Source of the DNA: Gammaproteobacteria bacterium | GTDB taxonomy: Bacteria; Pseudomonadota; Gammaproteobacteria; Steroidobacterales; Steroidobacteraceae | Direction: 5' to 3' | Assembly: GCA_003162555.1 (NCBI GenBank) | Contig: PMNQ01000274.1 | Location: forward strand, 231-25,016 | DNA length: 24,786 nt | Shown: positions 15,591-24,786 of the stretch, piece after piece | Layout of the letters: every line of letters starts with the position of its first letter | How positions within the stretch are numbered: position 1 is the stretch's first letter | Translations under genes and position numbers: made by a program | The notes under the pieces: model-generated | Told to the model about the DNA's origin: nothing | Seen by the model: only the letters and a program-made list of their open reading frames with translations | Database searches by the model: none

Positions 15591-18248
15591 TCAGAGCTTC
15601 AGGCCCACGTCGAACAGGTAGGAACGGCCGAACAGATCATAGCCGCTGTCGTTCGACAGGTGGTTCGGATCGTTGTCCACCGTGAACAGTCCGCGCTCGT
15701 TGGTCAGGTTGTGTCCCTGCAGGCGGAAACTCCAGCGCTTGTTCCACTCGTAGGACACGCTGGCATCGAGCGTGGTCTCGTCGGCCAGTTGCTTCAGCGT
15801 CGTGCCGGTCCAGGTCGGTGCGACGGTGAAGGGCGTGTGGTGTTTCGCCGCGATGCGCGATTCAAATCCGCCCTTGCTGTAGTACACGTCGAATTCGGAG
15901 GTGCCGCGCGCCAGGCCGATCATCGGGTACGGGTTGTTGGTAGGCGCCACCTCGTGAATGTTCGACTGCACGAAGGCGTGATTCACATATACGCCAAAGT
16001 CCTTGAGTATTCCGGGCAGGAAGAACAGGCGCGTCTGGTAGGTGAACTCAAGGCCCTCGATGTGCCCCCCAGGCGTGTTGTTTTCGGAGGTGATGACGGC
16101 CGGCTGACCATCGATGATCTCAGCCGATTGGCTGGCGCCAATCATCGTGCTGATGTCCTTGTAATAGACCGCGACCGCCAGCATCGACTCCGGATGGAAG
16201 TACCATTCGTACGAGAGATCCACCTGGTTGGCCTTGTAGGGCTTCAGCAGCGGATTGCCGCCGCCGCCAGTGCGTGGATTGCCCGTGGCGCTGATGGAGA
16301 ATCCCGTGGTCAACGCGTCCAGCGGCGGACGCGAAATGCCGACTGACATGCCGTAGCGGAGCAGGCTGTCTTCGCTCAGGTTGAGCACCAGGTTGAGGCT
16401 CGGCAGCACGTCCGTGTAGCTGTTCTTGATGGACACCGGTCCCAGCGCGGTGCCAACCAGGGCGTAGCCGTCGCTCTTGGTATCCAGGTGCGCAATACGC
16501 ACGCCCAGACTTCCCTTCAGCGGGTGATTGGCGATGTCCGACTTGAATTCAACCTTGCCGTAGCCCTCGTAGGAGGTCTCCGTCACCTTCGTGTGCTGCA
16601 GCATCAGCTCGGAACCGTCCGGCGTTGCCTGGTTCGCGTACACCAGCGGCCAGAGCGTGTCGAAGTTGCCCCACACCATCGGCGGCACTGTGAGGCCGGG
16701 CACGTCGAATGACTCAAGCCCGGCGTTGGCCAGTGACATCGGGGTCGCCGTGAGATTGAACTGGATATGCGAGTGCGATTTCTCGCGGCTCGAGATGCGT
16801 CCGCCGAACTTGATCGACGAGCCGCCGAAGTCACGTGACATATCCAGCGTCAATGCACCGAGCTTGTCGTGCGTTTCCTCAGGACCATCGCTCACACCGC
16901 TCCGTCCGGCGTCGACGAATTGCAGCGACGGATCGGCTGGATTGAAACCAGGCGTCGTTGCCCAGGGCGCGTGCCCGGCGCCGATGTCAAATGACAGAGT
17001 GGGCGCGTAGATGGTGCCCAGGTAGATCGCCTCCCAGCGATTCTTGCGCCAGGCATCCGAGTAACTGAGGTCCGCCTGGCCGTCCCACTTGTCGCCGGTC
17101 CAGGCCGCATTGACCCCTGTGACCAGCAGCGTGTGGCGTTCCTTGTAGCGCGCGATCTCGCTCTGGTAGTTGGGGTAGACGTTGACCATGTTGGCGGCGG
17201 TGACCGAGCCGTCGTTGATGGTGTAGTCGCAGCCGGCGCAGTTGTAGTGCGCGAAATCGTAGCCGCCAGGGCCCGAGCCCGCGTCTGCCCAGTTGCCCGT
17301 GATGTTGTTGCCGAACCAGGCCTGAAACTGGTTTTCGGAAATCTGATACTGCGACCAGAGCGCGTCGGCCTTGATGGTCAGCTTGTCGCTCTGGTGCCAA
17401 CCGACGCTGCCGGCCACGGCAAAGCGATCCTGCGTGACTTCCTTGACCTCGGTGTTGAGGCCCCAGGTGGTCTGGTCGGGCACGCCATCGCCGTTGAGAT
17501 CACCGGTGTGTCCGCCGGAGCCCACGGGCGTATTCCAGCCCCAGGAACGGAAATCGGGAAAGCCGTTCTTTTCCTTCTGCGCACTGACGGCCAGCGACAC
17601 GGCCAGATCGTCATTGATGTGCGCAAAGTAGCCCGCACTGCCGCGGAAACCCTTCGGATCGTAATGCGGCAGATCCTTGCCGCCGGCGTTGTAGGTCGGA
17701 CCGCCACGCACGGTAAAGGTCGGGCCCTTGTAATCGAGCGGCGACATGGTGCGGATGTCGATGGTCGCGGCGATGCCGCCAGGCACCAGCGAGGCGTCCT
17801 GCGATTTGTAGACATTGGCGCCTGAGAGCACTTCGGAAGGGTAGATCTCCCAGCGCAGATCCTGCGAAGGCTCGGAAGAGGCCACTTCGCGGCCGTTGAC
17901 CAGGCCCAGCACCAGCCGTGGGCCGAGGCCGCGCACGGACGCCTGGCTGGCGTTGCCGCGATCGCGCGTCGTGTTCACGCCGGGCAGGCGGTTCAGCTCT
18001 TCGGCAATCGTCACATCCGGTAGAGCGCCGATGTCCTTGGTGGTGATGTTGTCGCTGACCAGCAGGGTGTTGCGCTTGGTGTCGATCGCGTCGGCGAGCG
18101 CCTTGCGCACCGCGGTGACCACCACCTCTTCGAGGCTGCTGCTGGCGGCCGCGCCCTGATCTGCGGCATGAGCCGCCGGGTTGTACATCGAGCCGATGAG
18201 CGCCAACGCGCCTGAGCCGCAGAGCCGGCGGCGATAGTTTCGTTTCAC
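15591..18248 (-). CDS. TonB-dependent outer-membrane receptor, Xanthomonas/Caulobacter oligosaccharide type
   Basis: Outer-membrane active transporter, probably for a galactose-containing oligosaccharide. Of its 885 residues, 1-28 are a signal peptide (cleavage after AAHA), LEEVVVTAV at about 39-47 is the TonB box, about 60-175 the plug (IAEELNRLPGVNTTRDRGNASQ region, SVRGLGPRL) and the remainder a 22-strand barrel ending in FGRSYLFDVGLKL. There is no STN signalling domain, so it is not a FecA-type transducer. The GTG start at 18248 has a G-rich element (GGGGGT) about 5 nt upstream. The proteins of this subfamily that I recall sit next to glycosidases, LacI-type regulators and halogenase-family flavoproteins, as here. 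The GH35 gene follows on the same strand; the halogenase gene is divergent. The substrate is inferred from the catabolic genes, not from the receptor sequence. Confidence 0.93.
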   Translation of the reverse strand: MKRNYRRRLCGSGALALIGSMYNPAAHAADQGAAASSSLEEVVVTAVRKALADAIDTKRNTLLVSDNITTKDIGALPDVTIAEELNRLPGVNTTRDRGNASQASVRGLGPRLVLGLVNGREVASSEPSQDLRWEIYPSEVLSGANVYKSQDASLVPGGIAATIDIRTMSPLDYKGPTFTVRGGPTYNAGGKDLPHYDPKGFRGSAGYFAHINDDLAVSLAVSAQKEKNGFPDFRSWGWNTPVGSGGHTGDLNGDGVPDQTTWGLNTEVKEVTQDRFAVAGSVGWHQSDKLTIKADALWSQYQISENQFQAWFGNNITGNWADAGSGPGGYDFAHYNCAGCDYTINDGSVTAANMVNVYPNYQSEIARYKERHTLLVTGVNAAWTGDKWDGQADLSYSDAWRKNRWEAIYLGTIYAPTLSFDIGAGHAPWATTPGFNPADPSLQFVDAGRSGVSDGPEETHDKLGALTLDMSRDFGGSSIKFGGRISSREKSHSHIQFNLTATPMSLANAGLESFDVPGLTVPPMVWGNFDTLWPLVYANQATPDGSELMLQHTKVTETSYEGYGKVEFKSDIANHPLKGSLGVRIAHLDTKSDGYALVGTALGPVSIKNSYTDVLPSLNLVLNLSEDSLLRYGMSVGISRPPLDALTTGFSISATGNPRTGGGGNPLLKPYKANQVDLSYEWYFHPESMLAVAVYYKDISTMIGASQSAEIIDGQPAVITSENNTPGGHIEGLEFTYQTRLFFLPGILKDFGVYVNHAFVQSNIHEVAPTNNPYPMIGLARGTSEFDVYYSKGGFESRIAAKHHTPFTVAPTWTGTTLKQLADETTLDASVSYEWNKRWSFRLQGHNLTNERGLFTVDNDPNHLSNDSGYDLFGRSYLFDVGLKL

Positions 18249-18310
18249 GTAAGACCCCCTTGTGATGGACTGATTCGCGGCCTTGAACAGACCTGACAGC
18301 CGCCCCTTTC

Positions 18311-18344
18311 TTTATTATAGGATAAATCGGATTATATAAGTCAA
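18311..18344. promoter_or_regulatory. AT-rich divergent promoter region of TonB receptor and halogenase
   Basis: A 34-bp AT-rich island in the 153-bp gap. On the minus strand TTGACT (18344-18339) and TATAAT (18319-18314) match sigma-70 hexamers but are 19 bp apart, longer than the optimum, which suggests a weak or activator-dependent receptor promoter. A second TATAAT lies at 18336-18331. On the plus strand TATATA (18333-18338) is a possible -10 for the halogenase gene without a clear -35. The rest of the gap shows only the ribosome binding sites. Confidence 0.5.
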
Positions 18345-18390
18345 GGACTGTCGCGCGCGCTTGTGGCCGCCGGGCAACGGCAAAAGACAG

Positions 18391-18395
18391 AGGAG
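18391..18395 (+). promoter_or_regulatory. Ribosome binding site of the halogenase-family gene
   Basis: AGGAG lies 6 nt before ATG 18402 and decides that start over an open GTG at 18363, whose extra 13 residues show no family similarity. Confidence 0.7.
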
Positions 18396-18401
18396 AGCCG
18401 G

Positions 18402-19916
18402 ATGGACGCCGGGCCGATTGGCAGCATTGCAATCGTTGGCGGCGGCACCGCCGGCTGGATGGCGGCAGCGCTCCTTGCGCGCGTGTTCAAGGACCGCGCC
18501 ATGCAGCTGACGCTGATCGAGTCACCCGAAATCGGCACGGTGGGTGTCGGTGAGGCGACGATTCCGCCGATCCGCACCTTCAATGCGATGCTCGGCATCG
18601 ACGAAGATGATTTCCTGCGCCGCACCGGCGCTACCTACAAGCTCGGCATCGAGTTCCACGATTGGACCCGGATCGGCGATCGCTACTGCCATCCGTTCGG
18701 CAAATACGGCCAGACCTACGAGCAAATCGCGTTCCATCAGCACTGGCTGCGGCTGCGCGCCCAGGGCGACCGGTCAAGGTTGCGGGACTACTCGTTGTCG
18801 GCAATGGCCGGCGAGCTGGGGCGTGTCACGCGTCCGGCTACGGATCCGCGCCTGATTCTCTCCAGCCTGTCGTACGCATTCCAGTTCGACGCCAGTCTGT
18901 ACGCGCAGTACCTGGCGGAATATGCGCAGGCGTGCGGCGTGCGGCGCATCCAGCGCAAGGTTCTCGACGTGCGGCTCCGCGGCGAGGACGGCTTCATCGA
19001 GTCGCTCCGGCTCGATGATGAATCGGAACTCGCGGCTGATCTGTACCTCGACTGCTCCGGGTTTCGCGGGTTGCTGATCGAGCAGGCGCTGAAAACCGGC
19101 TACGTGGACTGGACACAATGGCTCCCCTGCGATCGCGCTGTGGCCGTGCCCTGCGACCGCGGCGGCGAGTTCAAACCCTTCACGCGTTCTACGGCGCGCC
19201 AGGCGGGCTGGCAATGGCGCATTCCGCTGCAGCACCGCATCGGCAACGGCTATGTTTATTCGAGCCATCACATTTCCGACGATGAGGCCACGGCCGAGCT
19301 GCTTGGGCATCTCGATGGCACGCCGCTGGCCGAACCGCGCGTGCTGAAATTCGTCACCGGCCGTCGCCGCAAGATCTGGGACCGAAACTGCGTCGCGATC
19401 GGACTCTCCAGTGGTTTCATGGAACCGCTCGAGTCGACCAGCATTCACCTGATCCAGTCGACCATCACGCGCCTGCTGAGTTTCTTTCCCGACACCGGGT
19501 TCGATCCGGTGCTGATCGAGCGTTTCAACCAGAAAGCCGTGTTCGAATGCGAGCGGATCCGCGACTTCCTGATCCTGCACTACCACGCCACGGAGCGGAA
19601 CGACACGCCGTTCTGGGATTATTGCCGCAACATGGATGTCCCGCAGGGGCTGCGCGAGTACATGGATCTGTTCCGTCATGCCGGCCGTTACTTCCGCGAA
19701 AATGAAGAGCTGTTTGCGCAGATCAGCTGGGTGCAGGTGATGATCGGGCAGCGCGTCACGCCGCAGGCCTATCATCCGCTGGTCGATCTGCTGAGCGATG
19801 CCGAAGTCGCCGAATTTCTGACTGGTGTCAGGCGCGTCGTCAGTGGCTGCGTCGAGGTGATGCCGGCGCACGAGGCCTTCATCGCAAAGTACTGCGCCGC
19901 CGGGCCGGTTCAATGA
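18402..19916 (+). CDS. Flavin-dependent tryptophan-halogenase-family protein
   Basis: FADH2-dependent halogenase homologue of 504 residues, without a signal peptide and so presumably cytoplasmic. Motifs of active halogenases are complete: the FAD-binding GGGTAGW (13-19), [10 protein letters not shown] (48-57), the active-site lysine K80 in [11 protein letters not shown] (PrnA K79 equivalent), the diagnostic WxWxIP motif at 270-275 (WQWRIP), and E344 in [10 protein letters not shown] (PrnA E346 equivalent). Family members next to TonB receptors in Xanthomonas and Brevundimonas-type bacteria have been reported to brominate indole in vitro, but their natural substrates are not known to me. The gene is divergent from the receptor and convergent with the ABC ATPase (18-bp gap). 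A separate flavin reductase would be needed; none is encoded in the window. Its role in a sugar locus is unexplained. Confidence 0.92.
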   Translation: MDAGPIGSIAIVGGGTAGWMAAALLARVFKDRAMQLTLIESPEIGTVGVGEATIPPIRTFNAMLGIDEDDFLRRTGATYKLGIEFHDWTRIGDRYCHPFGKYGQTYEQIAFHQHWLRLRAQGDRSRLRDYSLSAMAGELGRVTRPATDPRLILSSLSYAFQFDASLYAQYLAEYAQACGVRRIQRKVLDVRLRGEDGFIESLRLDDESELAADLYLDCSGFRGLLIEQALKTGYVDWTQWLPCDRAVAVPCDRGGEFKPFTRSTARQAGWQWRIPLQHRIGNGYVYSSHHISDDEATAELLGHLDGTPLAEPRVLKFVTGRRRKIWDRNCVAIGLSSGFMEPLESTSIHLIQSTITRLLSFFPDTGFDPVLIERFNQKAVFECERIRDFLILHYHATERNDTPFWDYCRNMDVPQGLREYMDLFRHAGRYFRENEELFAQISWVQVMIGQRVTPQAYHPLVDLLSDAEVAEFLTGVRRVVSGCVEVMPAHEAFIAKYCAAGPVQ

Positions 19917-19934
19917 CGATGCGACGCGGCTGAT

Positions 19935-21023
<1,089 letters not shown>

Positions 21024-21026
21024 CGT

Positions 21027-21902
21027 TCAGCCCCTGACCGCGCCGGCTGCAATGCCGCGCACGAACCAGCGGCCCGAGATCACGTAGATCGCGAGCGGCA
21101 CGAGCGACGTCAGCAATGTCGCCGCCATGTCGACGTTGTACAGCTTCGTGCCGGTGGTGGTGTTGACCAGGTTGTTGAGCTGCACGGTCATGGGCAGGTG
21201 CTCGCGGCCGGCGAACACCAGGCCGAGTATGTAGTCGTTCCAGACGCCGGTGGCCTGCATGATCGCCGCGACCACCAGCATTGGCACCGACAGCGGCAGC
21301 ATCAGCAGCACGAAGATGCGCAGGAACCCGGCGCCGTCGAGCCGCGCCGCCAGGAACAGCTCGCGCGGGAGCGCGGCGAAGTGATTGCGGAAGATCAGCG
21401 TCATGATGGGCATGCTGAAGATCACGTGCACCAGTACGATCCCTGCGAGCGAGCCGACCAGATGCAGCGGACCCAGCATCCGCACCAGCGGAAACATCAG
21501 CACCTGCACCGGGATGAAGGCGCCGATCATCAGCAGGCCGAACAGCAGCGCCGCGCCGCGTGCGCGCCAGTACGCGAGCGCGTAGCCGTTGAGCGCACCG
21601 AGCGTGATGGCGATCAGCGTGCTGGGCAGCACGATGCTGACGGAATTCCAGAAGCCGCCGCGGACTCCATCGCAAGCGACACCGGTACATGCGCTTATCC
21701 ATGCTGCGTGCCAAGCGTCCAGCGTCAGCTGAGTAGGCCAGCTGAAGAGGTGCCCGAGCCGTATCTCTTCCATCGGTTTCAACGAGGTGATGGCCATGAC
21801 GTACAGCGGCAGCAGAAAGAAGGCCGCGGCCGAAACGGCCAGCGCCGCCAACCCAAGGCGCGCGGGGTCGGCGTACCAGCGCGGCGGGCGCGCGGCCTTC
21901 AT
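21027..21902 (-). CDS. gtsC: CUT1 sugar ABC transporter permease, GtsC-like
   Basis: Inner-membrane permease of 291 residues with six hydrophobic segments. The EAA-loop sequence ELFLAARLDGAGFLRIFVLLMLPLS docks the ATPase. It closely resembles Pseudomonas GtsC (glucose/mannose importer) as I recall it, including the periplasmic segment ACTGVACDGVRGGFWNSV and the C-terminal LNNLVNTTTGTKLYNVDMAA and GRWFVRGIAAGAVRG (the last two quoted separately). The start ATG 21902 overlaps the gtsB stop as ATGA; the frame stays open upstream inside gtsB but is not coding there. Galactose could be a substrate, since Gts-like systems take hexoses, but the specificity sits in the binding protein. Confidence 0.92.
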   Translation of the reverse strand: MKAARPPRWYADPARLGLAALAVSAAAFFLLPLYVMAITSLKPMEEIRLGHLFSWPTQLTLDAWHAAWISACTGVACDGVRGGFWNSVSIVLPSTLIAITLGALNGYALAYWRARGAALLFGLLMIGAFIPVQVLMFPLVRMLGPLHLVGSLAGIVLVHVIFSMPIMTLIFRNHFAALPRELFLAARLDGAGFLRIFVLLMLPLSVPMLVVAAIMQATGVWNDYILGLVFAGREHLPMTVQLNNLVNTTTGTKLYNVDMAATLLTSLVPLAIYVISGRWFVRGIAAGAVRG

Positions 21903-22801
21903 CGGCTCGCCCGCAACGCGCGGCGGCGCGCGTACAGGAGCGGCGCCAGCAGCGCCACCGCTGTCAGCACCATGATGGTTGCGCCGGCGGAGGCGAGCGC
22001 GATATTGGCGCGTCCGAACAGATGATCCATGATGAACTTGGCCGGCACTTCGCTGGCCGTGCCGGGTCCGCCCTGCGTCATCGCAATGACTGCATCGTAG
22101 AGTTTCACAGCCGCGGTCAGCAGCAGCAGCGCGGCGGTGGCGAACGAAAACCCAAGCATCGGTATGACGATCGACACATGGATGCGCCAGGCGGGCACGC
22201 CGTCGAGCCGCGCGGCGCGCAGGATGTCCGCATCGATCGCTCGCAGACCGGCAAGCAAAATCGCCATGACCAGCCCGGCGCCCTGCCACACCGTGGCGAT
22301 GACGAGCGTGTAGATCACGCGGTCCTGGTCGACCAGCCAGTCGAAGCGGAAACCCGCGAAGCCCCAGCCGTGCACCGCCTGCTGGATGCCGAGCTCCGGA
22401 TTGAGGAGCCATTGCCAGATCAGGCCGGTGGCGATGAACGACAGCGCGTACGGATACAGGAATACGGCGCGCAACAGGCCACCGGCACGCGCCTGCCGGT
22501 CGACGAGCACGGCCAGCAGGAATCCGACCACCAGACTGGCGGCGATGAACAGCGGCGTGTACAGCGCCAGGTTGTGCAGCGAGTGCAGCCAGCGCTCGTT
22601 GGCGAACAAGCGCTGGTACTGCGCCAGGCCGACGAAGTCCTGCATCGGGAGGCTGCGCGAGCTGCTCATCGAAATGCGCAGCGACCAGAGCATCGAGCCC
22701 AGGTACACCACCAGTGCGGTGAGCGCCATCGGCAACAGCGCCAGGTGCGCCGGGTTCGGCGCGCGGCGCGCTGCGGCTGGCGACGCGGCCGGCTTATTCA
22801 C
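21899..22801 (-). CDS. gtsB: CUT1 sugar ABC transporter permease, GtsB-like
   Basis: First inner-membrane permease of the importer, 300 residues with about six transmembrane segments: one near 20-42, then others from about 75 onwards. The EAA loop reads ILRAARLDGVPAWRIHVSIV. YPYALSFIATGLIWQWLLNPELG is a typical MalF/GtsB-family segment, split here by position (about 115-137). It starts with GTG at 22801, 8 bp inside the end of gtsA, and ends in a 4-bp overlap with gtsC, so the three membrane and binding components are translationally coupled. Confidence 0.92.
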   Translation of the reverse strand: MNKPAASPAAARRAPNPAHLALLPMALTALVVYLGSMLWSLRISMSSSRSLPMQDFVGLAQYQRLFANERWLHSLHNLALYTPLFIAASLVVGFLLAVLVDRQARAGGLLRAVFLYPYALSFIATGLIWQWLLNPELGIQQAVHGWGFAGFRFDWLVDQDRVIYTLVIATVWQGAGLVMAILLAGLRAIDADILRAARLDGVPAWRIHVSIVIPMLGFSFATAALLLLTAAVKLYDAVIAMTQGGPGTASEVPAKFIMDHLFGRANIALASAGATIMVLTAVALLAPLLYARRRALRASR

Positions 22802-24029
22802 GCAGCGCCGCCGCGATGTTCCTCTGCACGGCGGCGACGTCGCGGTCGCGGTTCCAGTAGTCGGTCAGCACATCGGCCATGGCGCCGTTCTGGTCGGGCG
22901 TCAGGTAGCTCTCATCGTTGCCGAGCTGGCGCGTGCGGTCTTTCATGATCGAGACGCCGAGCTGCGCGCAGGGGTCGAGCGTGTGCACGTCGATGTCGGC
23001 GCGGATCGGGATCGAGCCCTTGCGGCTGCTGAAGGCGAGCTGCGCGGCGCCTGAGGTGACGGTGCCGGCGAGCAGCAGCTGTGCCCGCAGCGCCTGCGGA
23101 TCAGAGGATTTCGGAAAGATGAACGCGTCGCCCTGGATGATGTACGGCGAGCGCGGGCCAAAGCCCGGGATGCAGCCGTAGTCGCGGCCGGCGTCCTGAT
23201 GCGCGCCGGCAAATTCGGCCTTGACCCAGTCGCCCATGATCTGCACGCCGGCGCGGCCGGTGATCAGCAGCGCGGTCGCATCGTTCCAGTTGCGGCCCGG
23301 CGAACCGGCATCGACGTACGAGTGCAGGCGCTTGAAGGTGGTCAGCACGGCGCGAAATTCGCTCGACGCGATGGCGCGCGCATCCCGGTCGCGAAAGATC
23401 TGCAGATACAGCGCAGCGCCGCCCTGATTGGCGAGCACGGCGCGGAACACGATGTTGTCCTGCCAGGCCTGGCCGCCGTGCGCCAGCGGTATCAGCCCGG
23501 CGGCCTTGAGTCTGTCGAGCGCCGCGAACAGTTCGTTGAAATCGCGCGGCTCGGCGGCGATGCCGGCTTTGCGAAACGCGGCCTTCGAATACCAGATCCA
23601 AGTCGGCATGTGAATGCTGACCGGCGCGGCGTAGTAGTGGCCGTTGACCCGAACCGCGTCGAGTATCGATGCCGGCAGGAATTGCGCCCAGTGATCGCGT
23701 TCGGCCACGGCATCGACATTGTTCAGCAGGCCCTGATCGATCAGGTCGCGGAATTGCCGCGAGGCGTTGAACAGTGCAGCGGTGGGCGGATCGCCACCGG
23801 CAATACGGCTGAGCGCGACGGCGCGTGCCTGCTCGCTGCCGGCGATCGCGCTGTCGAGCCAGGTGCCACCGGCGGCCCGATAGGCGTCGGCGAGCGTACG
23901 TACTGCCGCGGATTCGCCACCCGAAGTCCACCAGTGCATCACTTCCGCGCGCGGGCCGGCCGCCCCGGCCGCGCTGCCGGCAGCGAGCAGGAGCGTTGCC
24001 ACAATCATTCGCTTCAAGGCAACCGGCAT
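22794..24029 (-). CDS. gtsA: Periplasmic sugar-binding protein of the CUT1 importer, GtsA-like
   Basis: Family 1 extracellular solute-binding protein of 411 residues, delivering a monosaccharide to the GtsBC permease. The signal peptide MPVALKRMIVATLLLAAGSA is cleaved near AGA (about 20-24), and the mature start AEVMHWWTSGGESAAVRTL is the hallmark of GtsA-type glucose/mannose-binding proteins. Other family-like segments are AGSEQARAVALSRIAGGDPPTAAL and NWNDATALLITGRAGVQIMGDW. The ATG at 24029 is chosen for the signal peptide; a second ATG seven codons later is possible, and the frame stays open upstream without homology. It is the first gene of the importer operon and is divergent from a LacI-type regulator. 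The preferred sugar is likely glucose or galactose; the binding-pocket residues cannot be judged by eye. Confidence 0.92.
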   Translation of the reverse strand: MPVALKRMIVATLLLAAGSAAGAAGPRAEVMHWWTSGGESAAVRTLADAYRAAGGTWLDSAIAGSEQARAVALSRIAGGDPPTAALFNASRQFRDLIDQGLLNNVDAVAERDHWAQFLPASILDAVRVNGHYYAAPVSIHMPTWIWYSKAAFRKAGIAAEPRDFNELFAALDRLKAAGLIPLAHGGQAWQDNIVFRAVLANQGGAALYLQIFRDRDARAIASSEFRAVLTTFKRLHSYVDAGSPGRNWNDATALLITGRAGVQIMGDWVKAEFAGAHQDAGRDYGCIPGFGPRSPYIIQGDAFIFPKSSDPQALRAQLLLAGTVTSGAAQLAFSSRKGSIPIRADIDVHTLDPCAQLGVSIMKDRTRQLGNDESYLTPDQNGAMADVLTDYWNRDRDVAAVQRNIAAALRE

Positions 24030-24039
24030 CTTTGGGCCT

Positions 24040-24191
24040 GTTAACGTTGTTTGGATCGCGGCCTGATTATAGTGAGCAGCCGCAGCCCGCAGCGGCGCGC
24101 CGCGCGGCAGGGCAGGCAAGCGAGTTGCAGCCAGAAGGAATGGAAAGGTTCCCAAAACTCCGTCGGCAATATAGCATCGGCTAAATTTTGC
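24040..24191. promoter_or_regulatory. Divergent control region of gts importer and LacI-family regulator
   Basis: The 200-bp gap holds TATAAT on the minus strand (24071-24066), a candidate -10 for gtsA with a leader of about 30 nt and no good -35, so activation or an alternative arrangement is possible. GTTAACGTTG around AACGTT (24043-24048) has the central CG dyad common in LacI-family operators and would lie just downstream of the gtsA start of transcription. A further inverted repeat lies at 24166-24191. AGGTAA at 24221-24226 is the ribosome binding site of the regulator. Confidence 0.45.
24166..24191. repeat. Imperfect inverted repeat upstream of the LacI-family gene
   Basis: GCAATATAGC (24166-24175) and GCTAAATTTTGC (24180-24191) face each other around ATCG. 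With a two-base gap the arms pair as GCAA-AT-AGC. This could be an autoregulatory operator or part of the promoter of the regulator gene. The evidence is only symmetry and position. Confidence 0.35.
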
Positions 24192-24229
24192 GGTCAATGT
24201 CAAGAGCGCGCAGCACGCGCAGGTAACTC

Positions 24230-24786
24230 ATGGCGACGATCAAGGATGTCGCGCGGCTGGCTGGTGTGGGCCTGGGCACCGCTTCGCGCGTCGTCAGCGG
24301 CAGGGGTTCGGTGGCGCCCGCGACCGCCAAGCGTGTGCGGCGCGCGATCGAGCAACTCAATTTTCGTCCCTCGCATTCGGCGCGCGCGCTGCTGTCGGGT
24401 TCGACGCAGATGATCGGCGTGTACATTCCGATCCTGAAGGGCACGTACTACACGCCAATTCTCCAGACCATCGACGCGGAGTTGCGCGCCGGCGGACGTC
24501 ACATGGTCGTGGCCTTCGGCCACGGCTCCGCCGATGAGCGGCGCCAGGCCATCGAGGGCGTGCAATTCCTGATCAACCGCGATTGCGACGGGCTGATCGT
24601 CATGAGCAACGCGCTGCAGGAGAAGGACGTGGTCACGCTCGGGCGCGAGCAGCCGAATATCGTCGTGCTCAACAGCATCTTCGAGAGCATGCGCGAGCAG
24701 TGCTTCTCGGCCGACCATACCCAGGGCGGCGTGGTCGCGGCGCAGGCGCTGCTGCAGCACCAGCACCGCGAGATCGCCGTCATCGC
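24230..24786 (+). CDS. LacI-family transcriptional regulator (C-terminus outside window)
   Basis: Sugar-responsive repressor of the LacI/GalR family; 185 residues are visible before the right edge. The N-terminus ATIKDVARLAGVGLGTASRV is the family's helix-turn-helix, followed by the hinge-helix region FRPSHSARALLSGST (about 46-60) and a periplasmic-binding-protein-like ligand domain (MIGVYIPILKGTYYTPILQTI, read by position from 61). The ATG at 24230 has AGGTAA just upstream. The divergent arrangement with gtsA makes the importer operon its most likely target; the receptor and glycosidase genes could also belong to its regulon. The ligand is not readable from sequence. Confidence 0.93.
   Translation, partial: MATIKDVARLAGVGLGTASRVVSGRGSVAPATAKRVRRAIEQLNFRPSHSARALLSGSTQMIGVYIPILKGTYYTPILQTIDAELRAGGRHMVVAFGHGSADERRQAIEGVQFLINRDCDGLIVMSNALQEKDVVTLGREQPNIVVLNSIFESMREQCFSADHTQGGVVAAQALLQHQHREIAVI

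Noticed and set aside
18774..19913. A 379-codon open frame on the minus strand opposite the halogenase
   Set aside because: The halogenase motifs are all on the plus strand. The minus-strand frame has no recognisable domain and arises from codon bias.
19917..19934. Possible terminator between the halogenase and ABC ATPase genes
   Set aside because: Only a 4-bp CGGC/GCCG pairing is visible near 19927-19942, too weak to call.
24030..24203. An N-terminal extension of the binding protein upstream of 24029
   Set aside because: The upstream part has no homology and would bury the signal peptide. It also runs through the putative promoter at 24066-24071.

Overview
The window reads as one sugar-catabolism locus from a high-GC Proteobacterium (about 63-65 % GC by eye). 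A TonB-dependent receptor of the Xanthomonas/Caulobacter type beside a flavin-dependent halogenase, together with an oxidative galactose pathway, fits an oligotrophic gammaproteobacterium (Xanthomonadales or Steroidobacter-like) or a Caulobacter/Sphingomonas-like alphaproteobacterium. The sequence alone does not decide between these. No rRNA, tRNA, CRISPR array, insertion sequence or prophage gene was recognised. Coding density is very high: no gene-free stretch exceeds about 200 bases.

Layout. At 1-2223 (minus) lie a sugar 1-dehydrogenase and an exported GH2 beta-galactosidase cut by the window edge. A short-chain dehydrogenase (SDR) follows at 2278-3039 (plus). A tightly coupled five-gene operon on the minus strand (7986 down to 3008) encodes an IlvD/EDD sugar-acid dehydratase, 2-keto-3-deoxygalactonate kinase (dgoK), KDPGal aldolase (dgoA), an SMP-30 lactonase and a DgoR-like GntR regulator. 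A second SDR sits at 8165-8941 (plus). Then come an exported alpha/beta hydrolase (minus), a large exported clan GH-A glycosidase-like protein (plus), a GH35 beta-galactosidase (minus) and a TonB-dependent receptor (minus). A halogenase-family flavoprotein runs the other way (18402-19916, plus). A gtsABC-type CUT1 sugar ABC importer plus its ATPase follows (24029 down to 19935, minus), and a LacI-family regulator is cut by the right edge.

Working model (inference). A galactose-containing oligosaccharide crosses the outer membrane through the TonB receptor. It is deacylated by the hydrolase and trimmed by the GH35, GH2 and GH-A enzymes in the periplasm. Free hexose enters by the Gts importer. 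In the cytoplasm it follows the De Ley-Doudoroff route: galactose, galactonolactone, galactonate, KDGal, KDPGal, then pyruvate plus glyceraldehyde 3-phosphate. All five catalytic steps are present. The dehydratase is of the IlvD/EDD type (L-arabinonate / D-galactonate / D-fuconate group) rather than the enolase-superfamily DgoD.

The most interesting points are: the halogenase homologue embedded in a sugar locus; the 881-residue GH-A protein of unassigned family; a 20-bp divergent gap whose AT-rich core may drive leaderless transcripts both ways; related AT-rich motifs in all the control regions; and a terminator-like hairpin between the receptor and GH35 genes.
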